A program made the translations under genes and the position numbers. From positions 186,001-250,000 of the forward strand of contig NZ_JACBGE010000003.1 of NCBI RefSeq assembly GCF_021401345.1: DNA of 64,000 nucleotides, given 5' to 3'. The notes under the pieces were generated by a model. It did no database searches. It was given only the letters and a program-made list of their open reading frames with translations, and was not told the DNA's origin. Below are positions 37,370 to 46,441 of this stretch, in pieces. Every line of letters starts with the position of its first letter. Within the stretch, counting starts at the first letter, position 1. The stretch comes from Hydrogenophaga sp. NFH-34. Its GTDB lineage: Bacteria; Pseudomonadota; Gammaproteobacteria; Burkholderiales; Burkholderiaceae_C.

Positions 37370-38779
37370 ATGCCTGTCCTGAACCCTGAATTCCTGGCCG
37401 CCCTGACCGACGCCGTCGGTCCCGAAGGTCTTTCCTTGGGCAACGCCATCCCGGAACGCCACCATGCCGACTGGAGCGGCACCCCGCCCCAGGCGCCGCT
37501 GGCGCTGCTGCGTCCGGCCAGCACGGCCCAGGTGTCGGCGGTGCTGCGCGCCTGCCACGCCCACCGGGTGCCGGTGGTGCCCCAGGGCGGCCTCACCGGC
37601 CTGGCGGGCGCCGCCGTGCCTTCGGCCGGGGCCGTGGCCCTGTCGCTGGACCGCATGAACGCGATCGAAGCGGTCCATGCCGACGCCCGCACCCTCACCG
37701 TGCAGGCCGGCGCCACCCTGCAGGCGGCGCAGGAAGCGGCCCAGGAAGCCGGCTGCCTGCTGGGCGTCGACCTGGGCGCCCGCGGCTCGTGCCAGATCGG
37801 CGGCACCTTGTCGACCAATGCCGGCGGCAATGGCGTGGTGCAGTTCGGCATGATGCGCGAGCAGACCCTGGGCCTGGAAGTGGTGCTGGCCGATGGCACG
37901 GTGCTGGACATGATGCGCCCGCTGGTCAAGAACAACACCGGCTACGACCTCAAGCAGCACTTCATCGGGGCCGAGGGCACGCTGGGCGTCATCACACGCG
38001 CGCTGCTGCGCCTGCATCCCGCCCCCCGGGCGCGCGCCACCGCGCTCGCGGCCGTGGCCGACTGCGACAGCGCCCTGCGCCTGCTGCGCCGGCTGCAGAC
38101 ACACTGCCCCGGCGGTGTGGCCGCTTTCGAACTGATGTGGCAGGACTTCCTCGACCACGCGCTGCGCTGGACGCGGACCCCGGCGCCGTTGGCGCAGAGC
38201 CACCCCTTGCTGGTGCTCACCGATCTGAGCGGCAACGACGAGCCCGCCCTGACCGAAGCGCTCGAAGCCGTGCTCGGCCAGGCGCTGGAAGAAGGCCTGG
38301 TCCGCGATGCCGTGATCGCACAGTCCCGCGCCCAGGCAGCCAGCCTGTGGCGCCTGCGGGAGGTCACGGCCGAATTCCCGACCCACCTCGCGCCCATCAA
38401 CTTCGACATCAGCCTGCCACTCGACCAGTTGGGCCGCTTCGCCGACCGCTGCGTGGACGCCCTGAGCGAACGCTGGCCCGGGCAGCGCTCGCTGCGCTTC
38501 GGCCACCTCGGCGACGGCAACCTGCACCTGAGCACCGACGCCCGATCGCTCGGTGGCCTGGGCTTCGACGAGGCCGAGCAGGCGGTCGAGGCCATCGTCT
38601 ACGCCCTGGTCGCGCAGGCCGGTGGCAGCATCTCGGCCGAACACGGCATTGGCCTGCACAAAAAGCCCTTCCTGCACGCCAGCCGCAGCCCCGCCGAACT
38701 GGCGGTCATGCGCGCGATCAAGCAGGCCCTCGACCCGCTGCACCTGCTCAACCCGGGCAAGGTGTTCGACCCGGCCTGA
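37370..38779 (+). CDS. FAD-linked 2-hydroxyacid dehydrogenase (GlcD / D-lactate dehydrogenase type)
   Basis: A 469-residue FAD-binding oxidoreductase of the vanillyl-alcohol oxidase/PCMH fold. The FAD phosphate loop is VVPQGGLTGLAGAAVP, and GGTLSTNAGGNGVVQFG, FIGAEGTLGVIT and the C-terminal RFGHLGDGNLH and SISAEHGIGLHKK metal/substrate motifs are all present. Relatives oxidise glycolate, D-lactate or D-2-hydroxyglutarate and pass electrons to the respiratory chain. Start at 37370. The gene is followed by a Bug protein and a dioxygenase, implying oxidation of an imported hydroxy acid, but the substrate is unknown. Confidence 0.92.
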   Translation: MPVLNPEFLAALTDAVGPEGLSLGNAIPERHHADWSGTPPQAPLALLRPASTAQVSAVLRACHAHRVPVVPQGGLTGLAGAAVPSAGAVALSLDRMNAIEAVHADARTLTVQAGATLQAAQEAAQEAGCLLGVDLGARGSCQIGGTLSTNAGGNGVVQFGMMREQTLGLEVVLADGTVLDMMRPLVKNNTGYDLKQHFIGAEGTLGVITRALLRLHPAPRARATALAAVADCDSALRLLRRLQTHCPGGVAAFELMWQDFLDHALRWTRTPAPLAQSHPLLVLTDLSGNDEPALTEALEAVLGQALEEGLVRDAVIAQSRAQAASLWRLREVTAEFPTHLAPINFDISLPLDQLGRFADRCVDALSERWPGQRSLRFGHLGDGNLHLSTDARSLGGLGFDEAEQAVEAIVYALVAQAGGSISAEHGIGLHKKPFLHASRSPAELAVMRAIKQALDPLHLLNPGKVFDPA

Positions 38780-38831
38780 ACCCGTTTCCCTCCCTTCGCC
38801 TTTTCTTCCACTTCCTCCAGGACCCACGAGC

Positions 38832-39815
38832 ATGCAACGACGCACCACCTTCCACGCCCTCCTCGGCCTTGGCGCCGCCGCCCTGCTGGCCACCTCGGCC
38901 GCGCAGGCCGACAGCGGCCCGGCCATCCGCATCCTGGTGGGCTTCCCGGCCGGCGGCAGCAGCGATGCCATTGCGCGCCTGCTGGCACAGGGCCTGCAGC
39001 AGGAACTGGGGCGCAGCGTCATGGTGGAAAACAAACCCGGCGCCGGCGGCCAGATCGCGGCGCAAACGCTCAAGGGCGCCAAACCCGACGGCACGACGCT
39101 GTTCCTCTCCAACAGCCACACGGTCGCCATGATCCCGCTGACGATCAGCAACCCGGGCTTCGACACCGCCAAGGACTTCGCCCCCGTGGCCATGGTGGCG
39201 GTCAACCCCGACGTGTTCGTGCTCAACACCGGCGTGCTGGGCAAACCGAATGCCGGCCTGCGCGACTTTGCCCAGTGGGTCGCGGCCAATCCGGCCAAAG
39301 GCAATGTCGGCGTGCCCGCACCGGCCAGCGCGCCCGACTTTGCCGTCGGCGTGGTGGCCAGGGCGCTCGGCGCCGACCTGAAGTCGGTGCCCTACCGGGG
39401 CGACGCCCCCATCGTGCAGGACGTGATGGCCGGCCAGGTGCCGGCCGGCATCGGCTCGGTGGGCGCCATGCTGCAGCCGGCCAAGGCCGGCAAGCTGCGC
39501 ATCGTCGCCGTCAATGGCACCAGCCGCCTGCCCATCCTGCCCGACGTACCCACCTATGCCGAGCTCGGCATCAAGGGCTACGAAGACATGATCTTCAACG
39601 GCGTCTTCGCCCCGGCCGGCACCCCCGCCCCCGTGATCGACAGCTACAGCGCGGCCATCACCAAGGTGGTGAAGTCGCCCGAGTTTGCCGACAAGCTCGC
39701 CAACCTGGGCATCAGCGCCCACGCCGGCAGCGCCGCCGACCTGAACGCCCGCCTCAAGGCCACGCAGGACTTTTCCGCCACCATGGTCCGCAACGCCGGC
39801 TACAAACCGCAATAA
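38832..39815 (+). CDS. Bug family tripartite tricarboxylate transporter substrate-binding protein
   Basis: A 327-residue periplasmic Bug protein. The signal peptide ends after LATSAAQA, and the mature start IRILVGFPAGGSSDAIARLLA is diagnostic. GAGGQIAAQTLKGAKPDG follows. Bug proteins bind carboxylates, aromatic acids or amides for TctAB-type carriers or for signalling, and are greatly expanded in Burkholderiales, mostly without adjacent membrane genes, as here. It lies between the FAD dehydrogenase (52 bases) and the dioxygenase (10 bases), so it probably binds their substrate or a precursor. Confidence 0.93.
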   Translation: MQRRTTFHALLGLGAAALLATSAAQADSGPAIRILVGFPAGGSSDAIARLLAQGLQQELGRSVMVENKPGAGGQIAAQTLKGAKPDGTTLFLSNSHTVAMIPLTISNPGFDTAKDFAPVAMVAVNPDVFVLNTGVLGKPNAGLRDFAQWVAANPAKGNVGVPAPASAPDFAVGVVARALGADLKSVPYRGDAPIVQDVMAGQVPAGIGSVGAMLQPAKAGKLRIVAVNGTSRLPILPDVPTYAELGIKGYEDMIFNGVFAPAGTPAPVIDSYSAAITKVVKSPEFADKLANLGISAHAGSAADLNARLKATQDFSATMVRNAGYKPQ

Positions 39816-39825
39816 GCCTTCTCCC

Positions 39826-40818
39826 ATGAGTCTCATCCAATCGACCCCGATCACCGGTCCCGCCGCCTGGCGCGGCCCCGACTTCGCCCACGACCACAGC
39901 TGGATCCACCCGATCACGCCCGAGGCCCTCGCCGTGATCGACGCCGCGCTGGCACAGCTCAAGTCGCGCGGCCTGCGCTTTCCCGACTTCACCCGGGACG
40001 ACTTCCCGATCCACGCGCTCGCGCCCGACTTGGCGCGCTACACCGATGAGCTGGAAAACGGCCGCGGCTTTCTGGTGCTGCGGGGTCTGCCGGTGGAACG
40101 CTACAGCGACGAAGACCTCGACGCCATCTACTACGGCCTGGGCCTGCACATGGGCACCCCGGTGCGCCAGAACCCGCGCGGGGACCTGCTGGGCGCCGTG
40201 ATGAACGTCGGCGACGCGACGCAAAAGAGCACGCGGGTCTACGAAACCAACCTCTACCTGCCCTACCACTCGGACCCGTCCGACGTGGTCGCCCTGCTGT
40301 GCGTGCGCAAGGCCCTGCGTGGCGGCCTGAGCAGCCTGGTCAGCGTGGCCGCGATCTACAACGAGATCCTGACCCGGCACCCCGAATACATCGGCCTGTA
40401 CTACCGGCCGATGTATTTCGAGCACCTGTGCGAGCCCCGGCCCAGCCTCTCGCCCATCTTCAGTTACCACGAAGGCAAGCTCAGTTGCCGCTACCTGCGC
40501 CAGTACCTGGAGCTGGGGCATGAAATCATGGAACAGCCGCTCTCGCGGGTGGAAATCGCCGCCCTCGACCTGTTCGACGACGTCATGCACGATCCGAACA
40601 TCCGGCTGGACATGATGCTGGAGCCGGGCGACATCCAGTTCGCCAACAATTACGCCGTGCTGCACTCGCGCACGGGCTTCGAGGACGACCCCGATCCGGC
40701 CCGCTGGCGCAAGATGATCCGTCTGTGGCTCAAGATGGGCAACGCGCGCCCGCTCGCGCCCGAGTTCCCGGGGCGCAACGGCTTCCCCGCCCCGGAGCCC
40801 GCAGCCGCCCTGGCCTGA
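39826..40818 (+). CDS. TauD/TfdA family Fe(II)/2-oxoglutarate dioxygenase
   Basis: A 330-residue protein of the TauD/TfdA superfamily. The iron ligands His148 and Asp150 (YHSDPSD) and the distal His280 (NYAVLHSRTGFED) are intact, with an arginine shortly after for 2-oxoglutarate binding. Such enzymes hydroxylate and cleave taurine, aryloxyalkanoates, gamma-butyrobetaine-like or other compounds. The gene follows the Bug gene by 10 bases. With the FAD dehydrogenase upstream it suggests a pathway for an unidentified imported acid. It ends at a convergent hairpin. Confidence 0.9.
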   Translation: MSLIQSTPITGPAAWRGPDFAHDHSWIHPITPEALAVIDAALAQLKSRGLRFPDFTRDDFPIHALAPDLARYTDELENGRGFLVLRGLPVERYSDEDLDAIYYGLGLHMGTPVRQNPRGDLLGAVMNVGDATQKSTRVYETNLYLPYHSDPSDVVALLCVRKALRGGLSSLVSVAAIYNEILTRHPEYIGLYYRPMYFEHLCEPRPSLSPIFSYHEGKLSCRYLRQYLELGHEIMEQPLSRVEIAALDLFDDVMHDPNIRLDMMLEPGDIQFANNYAVLHSRTGFEDDPDPARWRKMIRLWLKMGNARPLAPEFPGRNGFPAPEPAAALA

Positions 40819-40834
40819 CGGCAGGGCCGCTCAC

Positions 40835-40879
40835 CCGGGCCCGGCAAGTACCAGGGCCTCAGGCGCTCGCCGGGCCCGG
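40835..40879. terminator. bidirectional hairpin between convergent genes
   Basis: CCGGGCCCGGC (40835-40845) and GCCGGGCCCGG (40869-40879) are perfect inverted copies around 23 bases, lying between the stops of two convergent genes. No T-run follows on either side, so it would be a weak or factor-dependent terminator. Confidence 0.55.
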
Positions 40880-40890
40880 CCTCACCGCCC

Positions 40891-41898
40891 TCACTGGGGC
40901 CGGATGTCGTTCTTGCGAATGACCTCGGCCATGGCTTCGGTGTCGGTCCGGATGCGGTGCGCGAGCCCTTCGGGCGCGGTCCCCACCACCTGCCAGCCCT
41001 GGGCCGCGATGCGCTCGCGCACCTCGGGCCGGCGCACGATGTCGGCCAGCAGTTCCGACAGGCGCTGCACATGGGCACGCGGCAGGCTCTGCGGCGCGGC
41101 CACCGCGTTCCAGATCTCGAGGTTGAGGTCTTTCACGCCCGCCTCGCTCAGGCTGGGCACATCGGGCACCACGCTGCTGCGCCCGGCTGACGTCACCCCG
41201 ATCGCCTTGAGCTTGCCGCCCTTGACCTGCGACATGGCCAGCCCCGGCGGCAGCAAGGCCATCTGCACCTGCCCGCCGATGAGGCCGGTGATGACCTGCG
41301 GGTTGCCGGGATACGGCACGTGCATCGGCGCGATGCCCGCCCGCGCCTTGAGCAGTTCCATGCCCAGATGGGCCACGGTGCCGATGCCCGGCGTGCCGTA
41401 GTTCCAGCGGTCGCCGCTCTGCCGCGCCGCCTCGAAAAAGGCCGCACCGCTGGTCGCCGTGCTGGCCGGCACCGCCAGCACCAGGGGCGACACCGCGATC
41501 AGCGACACCGGCTGCAATTCCTTGAGGGGATCGTAGGTGGTGGCCGGGTTGAGGATCTTGGCAATGGTCAGGTTGCCATTGATCATCAGCCCGATGGTGT
41601 GGTCGTCGGTGGCGTGCGCCACGACGGCGGCCCCGATGTTGCCGCCGGCCCCCACCCGGTTCTCCACCACCACCGGCTGACCGAGCGCCTGCGCCAGCGG
41701 ATCGGCCAGCACCCGGGCCGTGAGGTCGGGCGAAGAACCCGCCGGGAATCCCACCACGAGCTTGAGCGGCCGGTTCGGCCAGGGGGCGTTGTCGGCCCAC
41801 GCGCTGGCGCCCGTGGCGGCCAGCGCCAGGGCGGCCGGCAGGGCCAGCAGGCGGCGGCGCAGGGGTTGCGGCAACAGGACGGGTGCGGGGGTTCTCAT
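40891..41898 (-). CDS. Bug family tripartite tricarboxylate transporter substrate-binding protein
   Basis: A 335-residue periplasmic Bug protein, second in this region but only distantly similar to the first. A basic N-terminus and hydrophobic run end near SAWA at about residue 37, and the mature part reads WPNRPLKLVVGFPAGSSPDLTARVLAD, typical of the family. Its start is taken at 41898, where the signal peptide begins. It lies 80 bases after the FAD monooxygenase gene in genome order reversed, being downstream of... the shared minus strand direction; the monooxygenase stop is at 41979 and this gene starts next, so they likely form one transcript. Ligand unknown. Confidence 0.91.
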   Translation of the reverse strand: MRTPAPVLLPQPLRRRLLALPAALALAATGASAWADNAPWPNRPLKLVVGFPAGSSPDLTARVLADPLAQALGQPVVVENRVGAGGNIGAAVVAHATDDHTIGLMINGNLTIAKILNPATTYDPLKELQPVSLIAVSPLVLAVPASTATSGAAFFEAARQSGDRWNYGTPGIGTVAHLGMELLKARAGIAPMHVPYPGNPQVITGLIGGQVQMALLPPGLAMSQVKGGKLKAIGVTSAGRSSVVPDVPSLSEAGVKDLNLEIWNAVAAPQSLPRAHVQRLSELLADIVRRPEVRERIAAQGWQVVGTAPEGLAHRIRTDTEAMAEVIRKNDIRPQ

Positions 41899-41978
41899 GG
41901 GCGTCGTCCTCGGGTGTTTGGCTGCGCCGCCCGTCTCGGGGCCGGCGTCCCGGCAAGCGTAGCAGGCCCGGCCGTCGT

Positions 41979-43208
41979 TCAGGCCAGGGGGTCGGGCGGT
42001 CCGCTGTAAAGCCAGCGATTGTCCATCACGGACTCGCCCAGCGCCGCCATCGCGAGGTTGCGCGCCAGCCGCACGGGCCCCACGGCGTGAAAGATGCTGC
42101 CATTGCGCGCCGAGCGGGCCTGCACCCGCGCATTGCGCGCCCACCGCACCTGCGCATAGCGCGCCAGCAGGGTCGGCCAGTCGACCACGCCGCCCGGGGC
42201 TTCGGCGACCGAGCGCAGGCGCCCGAGGGTCCAGGCATCTTCCAGGGCCATCGCTGCCCCCTGCGCCAGGTACGGACGCAGGGGGTGCGCCGCGTCCCCG
42301 AGCAGGGCCACGCGGCCGCGAGCCTGATCCTGCACGCCGGTCATGGGCGGCCGGTCGTTCAGCGCCCAGAGCTTCCAGTCCTGCACCGAACGCAGCATGT
42401 CCATGAGTTCAAAACAGACCGGACCCAGCGCGCGCCGCAGATCGGCATCGCGCGCCTCGTGGCTCCAGGCCTGCGGATCGCTGCCCGGCGGGCCGCCATG
42501 CCCCTGCCCGAGCACCCCGTGCACCACGGCCACGATGTTGAACCACTCGCCGCGCCGCACCGGGTAATGCACCACGTGCAGGCGCGGCCCCAGCCAGGCG
42601 GTGACCGCGTTGGCGCGCGACAGCGCCGGCACATCGCGCGCGGCGATCATGCCCCGGTAGGCCAGGTGCCCGCTGGCCCGCACCGGCTGCGCACCCAGCA
42701 ACTGGTGGCGCACCCGGCTCCAGAGCCCGTCGGCGCCGATCAGCGCCTCACCGCGGAACTCCGCATCGTTTTCGGCGTGCACGCGCACTTCACCCGGCAG
42801 GGCCTCGTAGGACGCCACGCGCGTGCCGAGCGTGAGACGCACCTCGGGCCGCTGGCGCACGGCGTCGTGCAGCATGGCCAACAGATCGGCACGGTGGATG
42901 GTGGCGTAGGCCTGGCCGTAGCGCGCCCGGAACAGCGGCCCAAGGCGCATGCGCCCGATGCGGTGCCCCCCATGCGCGTCGCGCACCTGCAGCTCTTCGG
43001 GAAAGGCTGCACAGGCGTTGAGCGCCTCGGTCAGGCCCCAGTCCTGCAGCACGCGCACGGCATTCGGGCCCAGCTGGATACCAGCCCCGACCTCGCCGAA
43101 GGCCTCGGCCTGCTCGACCAGTTGCACCACCGAGCCCGAACGGGCCAGGGCCAGCGCGCTGGCCATGCCGCCGATGCCACCACCGGCCACCACGACGTTT
43201 TCTTTCAT
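41979..43208 (-). CDS. FAD-dependent aromatic monooxygenase, salicylate/3-hydroxybenzoate hydroxylase-like
   Basis: A 409-residue group A flavoprotein monooxygenase. The FAD dinucleotide motif GGGIGG lies at residues 9-14. The EVGAGIQLGPNAVRVL segment is characteristic of salicylate and 3-hydroxybenzoate 6-hydroxylase relatives, and the second FAD motif GDAAHPLRPYLAQGAAMALEDA is intact. It would hydroxylate an aromatic or N-heteroaromatic acid using NAD(P)H and oxygen. The Bug protein gene follows on the same strand, suggesting uptake and hydroxylation of the same acid. The exact ring substrate is unknown. Confidence 0.91.
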   Translation of the reverse strand: MKENVVVAGGGIGGMASALALARSGSVVQLVEQAEAFGEVGAGIQLGPNAVRVLQDWGLTEALNACAAFPEELQVRDAHGGHRIGRMRLGPLFRARYGQAYATIHRADLLAMLHDAVRQRPEVRLTLGTRVASYEALPGEVRVHAENDAEFRGEALIGADGLWSRVRHQLLGAQPVRASGHLAYRGMIAARDVPALSRANAVTAWLGPRLHVVHYPVRRGEWFNIVAVVHGVLGQGHGGPPGSDPQAWSHEARDADLRRALGPVCFELMDMLRSVQDWKLWALNDRPPMTGVQDQARGRVALLGDAAHPLRPYLAQGAAMALEDAWTLGRLRSVAEAPGGVVDWPTLLARYAQVRWARNARVQARSARNGSIFHAVGPVRLARNLAMAALGESVMDNRWLYSGPPDPLA

Positions 43209-43244
43209 GAGGCGGCATTGTGCCGACCAAGCGCCGGTGCAGCT

Positions 43245-43269
43245 TGACGGGGATCAGCAAACCCCGTCA
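43245..43269 (-). terminator. hairpin after the VWA-protein gene
   Basis: TGACGGGG (43245-43252) and CCCCGTCA (43262-43269) are perfect inverted copies with a 9-base loop. Located 30 bases beyond the minus-strand VWA gene stop and 36 bases before the monooxygenase start. No T-run, so termination is possible rather than certain. Confidence 0.5.
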
Positions 43270-43298
43270 TCGATGCCGTGGACGACAGCGGTGGAGCG

Positions 43299-44372
43299 CT
43301 ACAGCACCCGCTGGAACCAGAACAGCGACAGCCCGGCCGAGAGCAGCACCAGCACGGCCGCGACCAGGGCCAGCAGGCCGGAAACCTCGGTGTCCTTTTT
43401 TTCGACCGTGAGCCGGGTGCTCAGCGACTCGTACACCTTCTTGAGGTTGTCGGCGGTGCCGGCATAGAAGTATTCGCCCTGGGTGGCACGCGCCACTTCC
43501 TTGAGGCTGTCTTCATCGAGCCGCACGCGCATGGACCAACCTTCGAAGCCGATCACCTCGCCATCGACCGTGCCCACGCCCACGGTGTAGACCTTCACCC
43601 CGCGGTCGGCCGCCATCTTGGCCGCCTCCTGCGTGTCCACCCCCGTGGTGCGCTGGCCATCGGTCAGCAGGATGATGGCGGCCGAGCTGTACGACCCGGG
43701 CGGCACCGGTTCAAACGGTTTGGCCTCGCCCTGGACCGCGGGCTGCTGGTCGATGGGACGGCCCTGCGGACCGAAAGGGTCGTTGCGTCGGCCCCAGGTC
43801 ACGCTGGCGAGGTCCACCTGGCCGGGGAATATCTCCGACAGCGCCACCACGATGGCACTGCCGATGGCGGTGGCGCGCTGCATCTGGAACTTGTCGATGG
43901 CGGCGTGCAGGTCTTCGCGGCTGAGCGTCACCGGCTGGACCACCTGCGCCGAGCCGGCAAAGGCCACGATGCCCACCTTCACATGGCGCGGCAGCTCGGC
44001 CAGAAAGGCCTTGGCCGCGTTCTGCGAGGCCACCAGGCGGTTGGGTTCCACGTCGGTCGCGCGCATGCTGCCGGACACGTCCATCGCCAGGATGATGGTC
44101 TGCTGGGTGGACGGCAGCAGGATGGTGGCCATGGGCCGCGCCGCGGCCAGCAGCATGGCCGCAAAAGCCAGCAACAGCAGCACGGGCGGCACGTGGCGGC
44201 GCCAGTTCCCGCCCCGCCCCATGGCTTCGCGCACGATCGACAGGCTCGCATAACGCAGCGCCGTCTGCCGGCGCCGACGCAGCAGCCACCAGTACAGCAG
44301 CACCAGCACCGGCAGCAGCAGCAACAGCCACAGGAACTGCGGCCAGATAAAGGTGACGGGCAGGTTGTTCAT
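43299..44372 (-). CDS. VWA domain membrane protein (BatA/YfbK-like)
   Basis: A 357-residue protein with two N-terminal transmembrane helices (about residues 8-30 and 62-78), a von Willebrand A domain and a C-terminal membrane helix (about 335-352). The metal-binding MIDAS motif DVSGS is at residues 98-102, and IILLTDGQRTTG is the second MIDAS part. Such proteins work with MoxR ATPases and DUF58 proteins encoded just upstream here, probably in assembling or activating envelope or enzyme complexes. Its start overlaps the DUF58 stop by 4 bases, showing operon structure. Confidence 0.91.
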   Translation of the reverse strand: MNNLPVTFIWPQFLWLLLLLPVLVLLYWWLLRRRRQTALRYASLSIVREAMGRGGNWRRHVPPVLLLLAFAAMLLAAARPMATILLPSTQQTIILAMDVSGSMRATDVEPNRLVASQNAAKAFLAELPRHVKVGIVAFAGSAQVVQPVTLSREDLHAAIDKFQMQRATAIGSAIVVALSEIFPGQVDLASVTWGRRNDPFGPQGRPIDQQPAVQGEAKPFEPVPPGSYSSAAIILLTDGQRTTGVDTQEAAKMAADRGVKVYTVGVGTVDGEVIGFEGWSMRVRLDEDSLKEVARATQGEYFYAGTADNLKKVYESLSTRLTVEKKDTEVSGLLALVAAVLVLLSAGLSLFWFQRVL

Positions 44373-45421
44373 GCAGCGGCCTCCTTTCGCGCGGTGCCGG
44401 TGGCCACGCGCACCGGCACCGGCCCGGTCGAGGCGCCCCGGTGTGCACCGGAACGGCGTTTGCGCAGGTCGACGAAACGCACCACCGCATCGGCCAGATC
44501 GTCGTCGGTGGACAGCTCCAGCGCATCCACGCCGGCACGGGCCAGGCTTTCGCGCAAGACCGCTTCGCGCTGGGCGGCGATGCGGGCGAAGCGCTGGCGA
44601 AAGCCGCGGTCGTGCGTGTCCACCAGCAGCTGTTCGCCGGTTTCGGCATCGCGCAGGGTCAGCAGCCCGAGGTCGGGCAGTTCAAGTTCGAGCGGGTCGA
44701 GCAGGCGCACCGCGACCACGTCGTGCCGGCGCGCCAGTTCACCCAGCGGCTGCTCCCAGCCGGGCTCGCTGATGAAGTCGGACACCACAAACACCGTGCT
44801 GCGCTGGCGCACCGTGTGCGTGGCGGCGCGCAGCAGGTCGGCCAGCCGCGTGGGGCCGTGCGGCGGCGCCTTGCCAGCGGAGACTGCGGGTGCCTCGGGC
44901 CCGAGCATCTGCATCAGGCGCAGCACCTGCCCCCGCCCGCCCCGTGCCGGCAACACGGCGTGCACCGCCGCCTGCCCGCGCCCCCCGTAGAGGGCGGCGC
45001 CGACCCGGTTGCCATGGCGGGTGATGAGCCGCGCCAGCACCCCCACAAAGCCCTGCAGCACCTCGCGCTTGCGCTGCTCACCGGAACCGAAATCGACCGA
45101 GGGGCTGAGGTCGAGCAGGAACCAGGCCGCCATCTCGCGGTCTTCGGTGAACACGCGCACGTGCGGCTGCTGCAGGCGCGCGGTCACGTTCCAGTCGATG
45201 TGGCGCACGTCGTCGTGCAACTGGTATTCGCGCAGGTCGGCCAAGTCCAGCCCGGTGCCGCGCATCAGCGTGCGGTAATCGCCCTGCAACAGGCCGTCGA
45301 GCCGGCGGATCACCGTCCATTCGAGCCGGCGCAGCAGGGCTTCGGTGCGGCCGTTGTCTGCGGCCTGCGGCGGCACGGGCGGCGCGGCGGGAGGGGCCTG
45401 GCGGCGGCGGAACAGCCCCAT
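44369..45421 (-). CDS. DUF58 domain protein
   Basis: A 350-residue protein with the DUF58 signature DDVRHIDWNVTARLQQPHVRVFTEDRE near residues 70-100, followed by a VWA-like fold (LLDLSPSVDFGSGEQRK). No signal peptide. DUF58 proteins are regular partners of MoxR ATPases and VWA proteins; their own activity is unknown. It lies 1 base after the MoxR stop and overlaps the VWA gene start, so the three are coupled. Confidence 0.92.
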   Translation of the reverse strand: MGLFRRRQAPPAAPPVPPQAADNGRTEALLRRLEWTVIRRLDGLLQGDYRTLMRGTGLDLADLREYQLHDDVRHIDWNVTARLQQPHVRVFTEDREMAAWFLLDLSPSVDFGSGEQRKREVLQGFVGVLARLITRHGNRVGAALYGGRGQAAVHAVLPARGGRGQVLRLMQMLGPEAPAVSAGKAPPHGPTRLADLLRAATHTVRQRSTVFVVSDFISEPGWEQPLGELARRHDVVAVRLLDPLELELPDLGLLTLRDAETGEQLLVDTHDRGFRQRFARIAAQREAVLRESLARAGVDALELSTDDDLADAVVRFVDLRKRRSGAHRGASTGPVPVRVATGTARKEAAA

Positions 45422-45422
45422 C

Positions 45423-46424
45423 TCAGGCCGCCTTGCGTTCGGGCGCCAGCGGCTTGGCCGGTGGCAGCACGGTTTTCATGATGCGCGCCACCAGCGCGTC
45501 GCCGTCGAGCCCTTCGGACAGGCCTTCGTAGGACAGCACCACGCGGTGGCGCAGCACGTCGGGCACCAGATCGACCATGTCTTCCGGCAGCGCATAGCTG
45601 CGGCCCCGCAGCAGCGCCAGCGCACGCGCGCCCTCCACCAGCCCGATGGTGGCACGCGGGCTGGCGCCATAGGTGATGAGCCGCGCCATGTCCTTCAGGC
45701 CGTGCCGCTCCGGCGTGCGGGTCGCCGATACGAGGCGCACCGCGTACTGCACCAGCGACGGGTCCACGTACACATCGCGGCACTGGCGCTGCAGGTCGGC
45801 CAGCTGGGCGGTGGTCGCCACCGGTTGCACCTCCAGGCGCGGTCCCGTGACACGTTCGACGATGACGTACTCCTCCTCGTCGGTCGGGTAGTCCACCAGC
45901 ACTTTCATCATGAAGCGGTCCACCTGCGCCTCGGGCAGCGGGTAAGTGCCTTCGGTCTCGATGGGGTTCTGCGTGGCCATGACGAGGAAGGGGTCGGGCA
46001 CCTGGTGCGTTTCGCCGGCGATGGTGACCTGCCGCTCCTGCATCACCTCCAGCAGGGCGCTCTGCACCTTGGCCGGCGCGCGGTTGATTTCGTCGGCCAG
46101 CAGCAGGTTGGCGAACACCGGACCCAGCGCGGTGGCGAACTCGCCCGTCTTCTGGTTGTAGATGCGCGTGCCCACCAGATCGGCCGGCACCAGGTCGGGG
46201 GTGAACTGGATGCGCTTGAAGCGGCCCTGCACCGCCCCCGCCAGGGTCTTGACGGTCAACGTCTTGGCCAGCCCGGGCACCCCCTCGACCAGCAGATGCC
46301 CCTGCGCCAGCATGGCCACCATCACGCGTTCGAGAAAACGGTCCTGGCCCACCACCACGCGCTTGACCTCGTAGAGGATCTGTTCCATGAGTTGCGCGTG
46401 GTCGGGGGAAGTGTGTTCGCTCAT
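45423..46424 (-). CDS. MoxR family AAA+ ATPase
   Basis: A 333-residue MoxR-type AAA+ ATPase. Walker A is the variant GVPGLAKT typical of MoxR, the Walker B region is [23 protein letters not shown], and sensor 1 is [23 protein letters not shown]-like (here EAQVDRF). MoxR proteins act as chaperones that help assemble or insert cofactors in partner complexes with VWA-domain proteins. It is first of the MoxR-DUF58-VWA set and lies 17 bases after a trypsin-like protease gene, so the protease may belong to the same unit. Confidence 0.94.
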   Translation of the reverse strand: [333 protein letters not shown]

Positions 46425-46441
46425 GCAGCGCTCCTGGAGGT

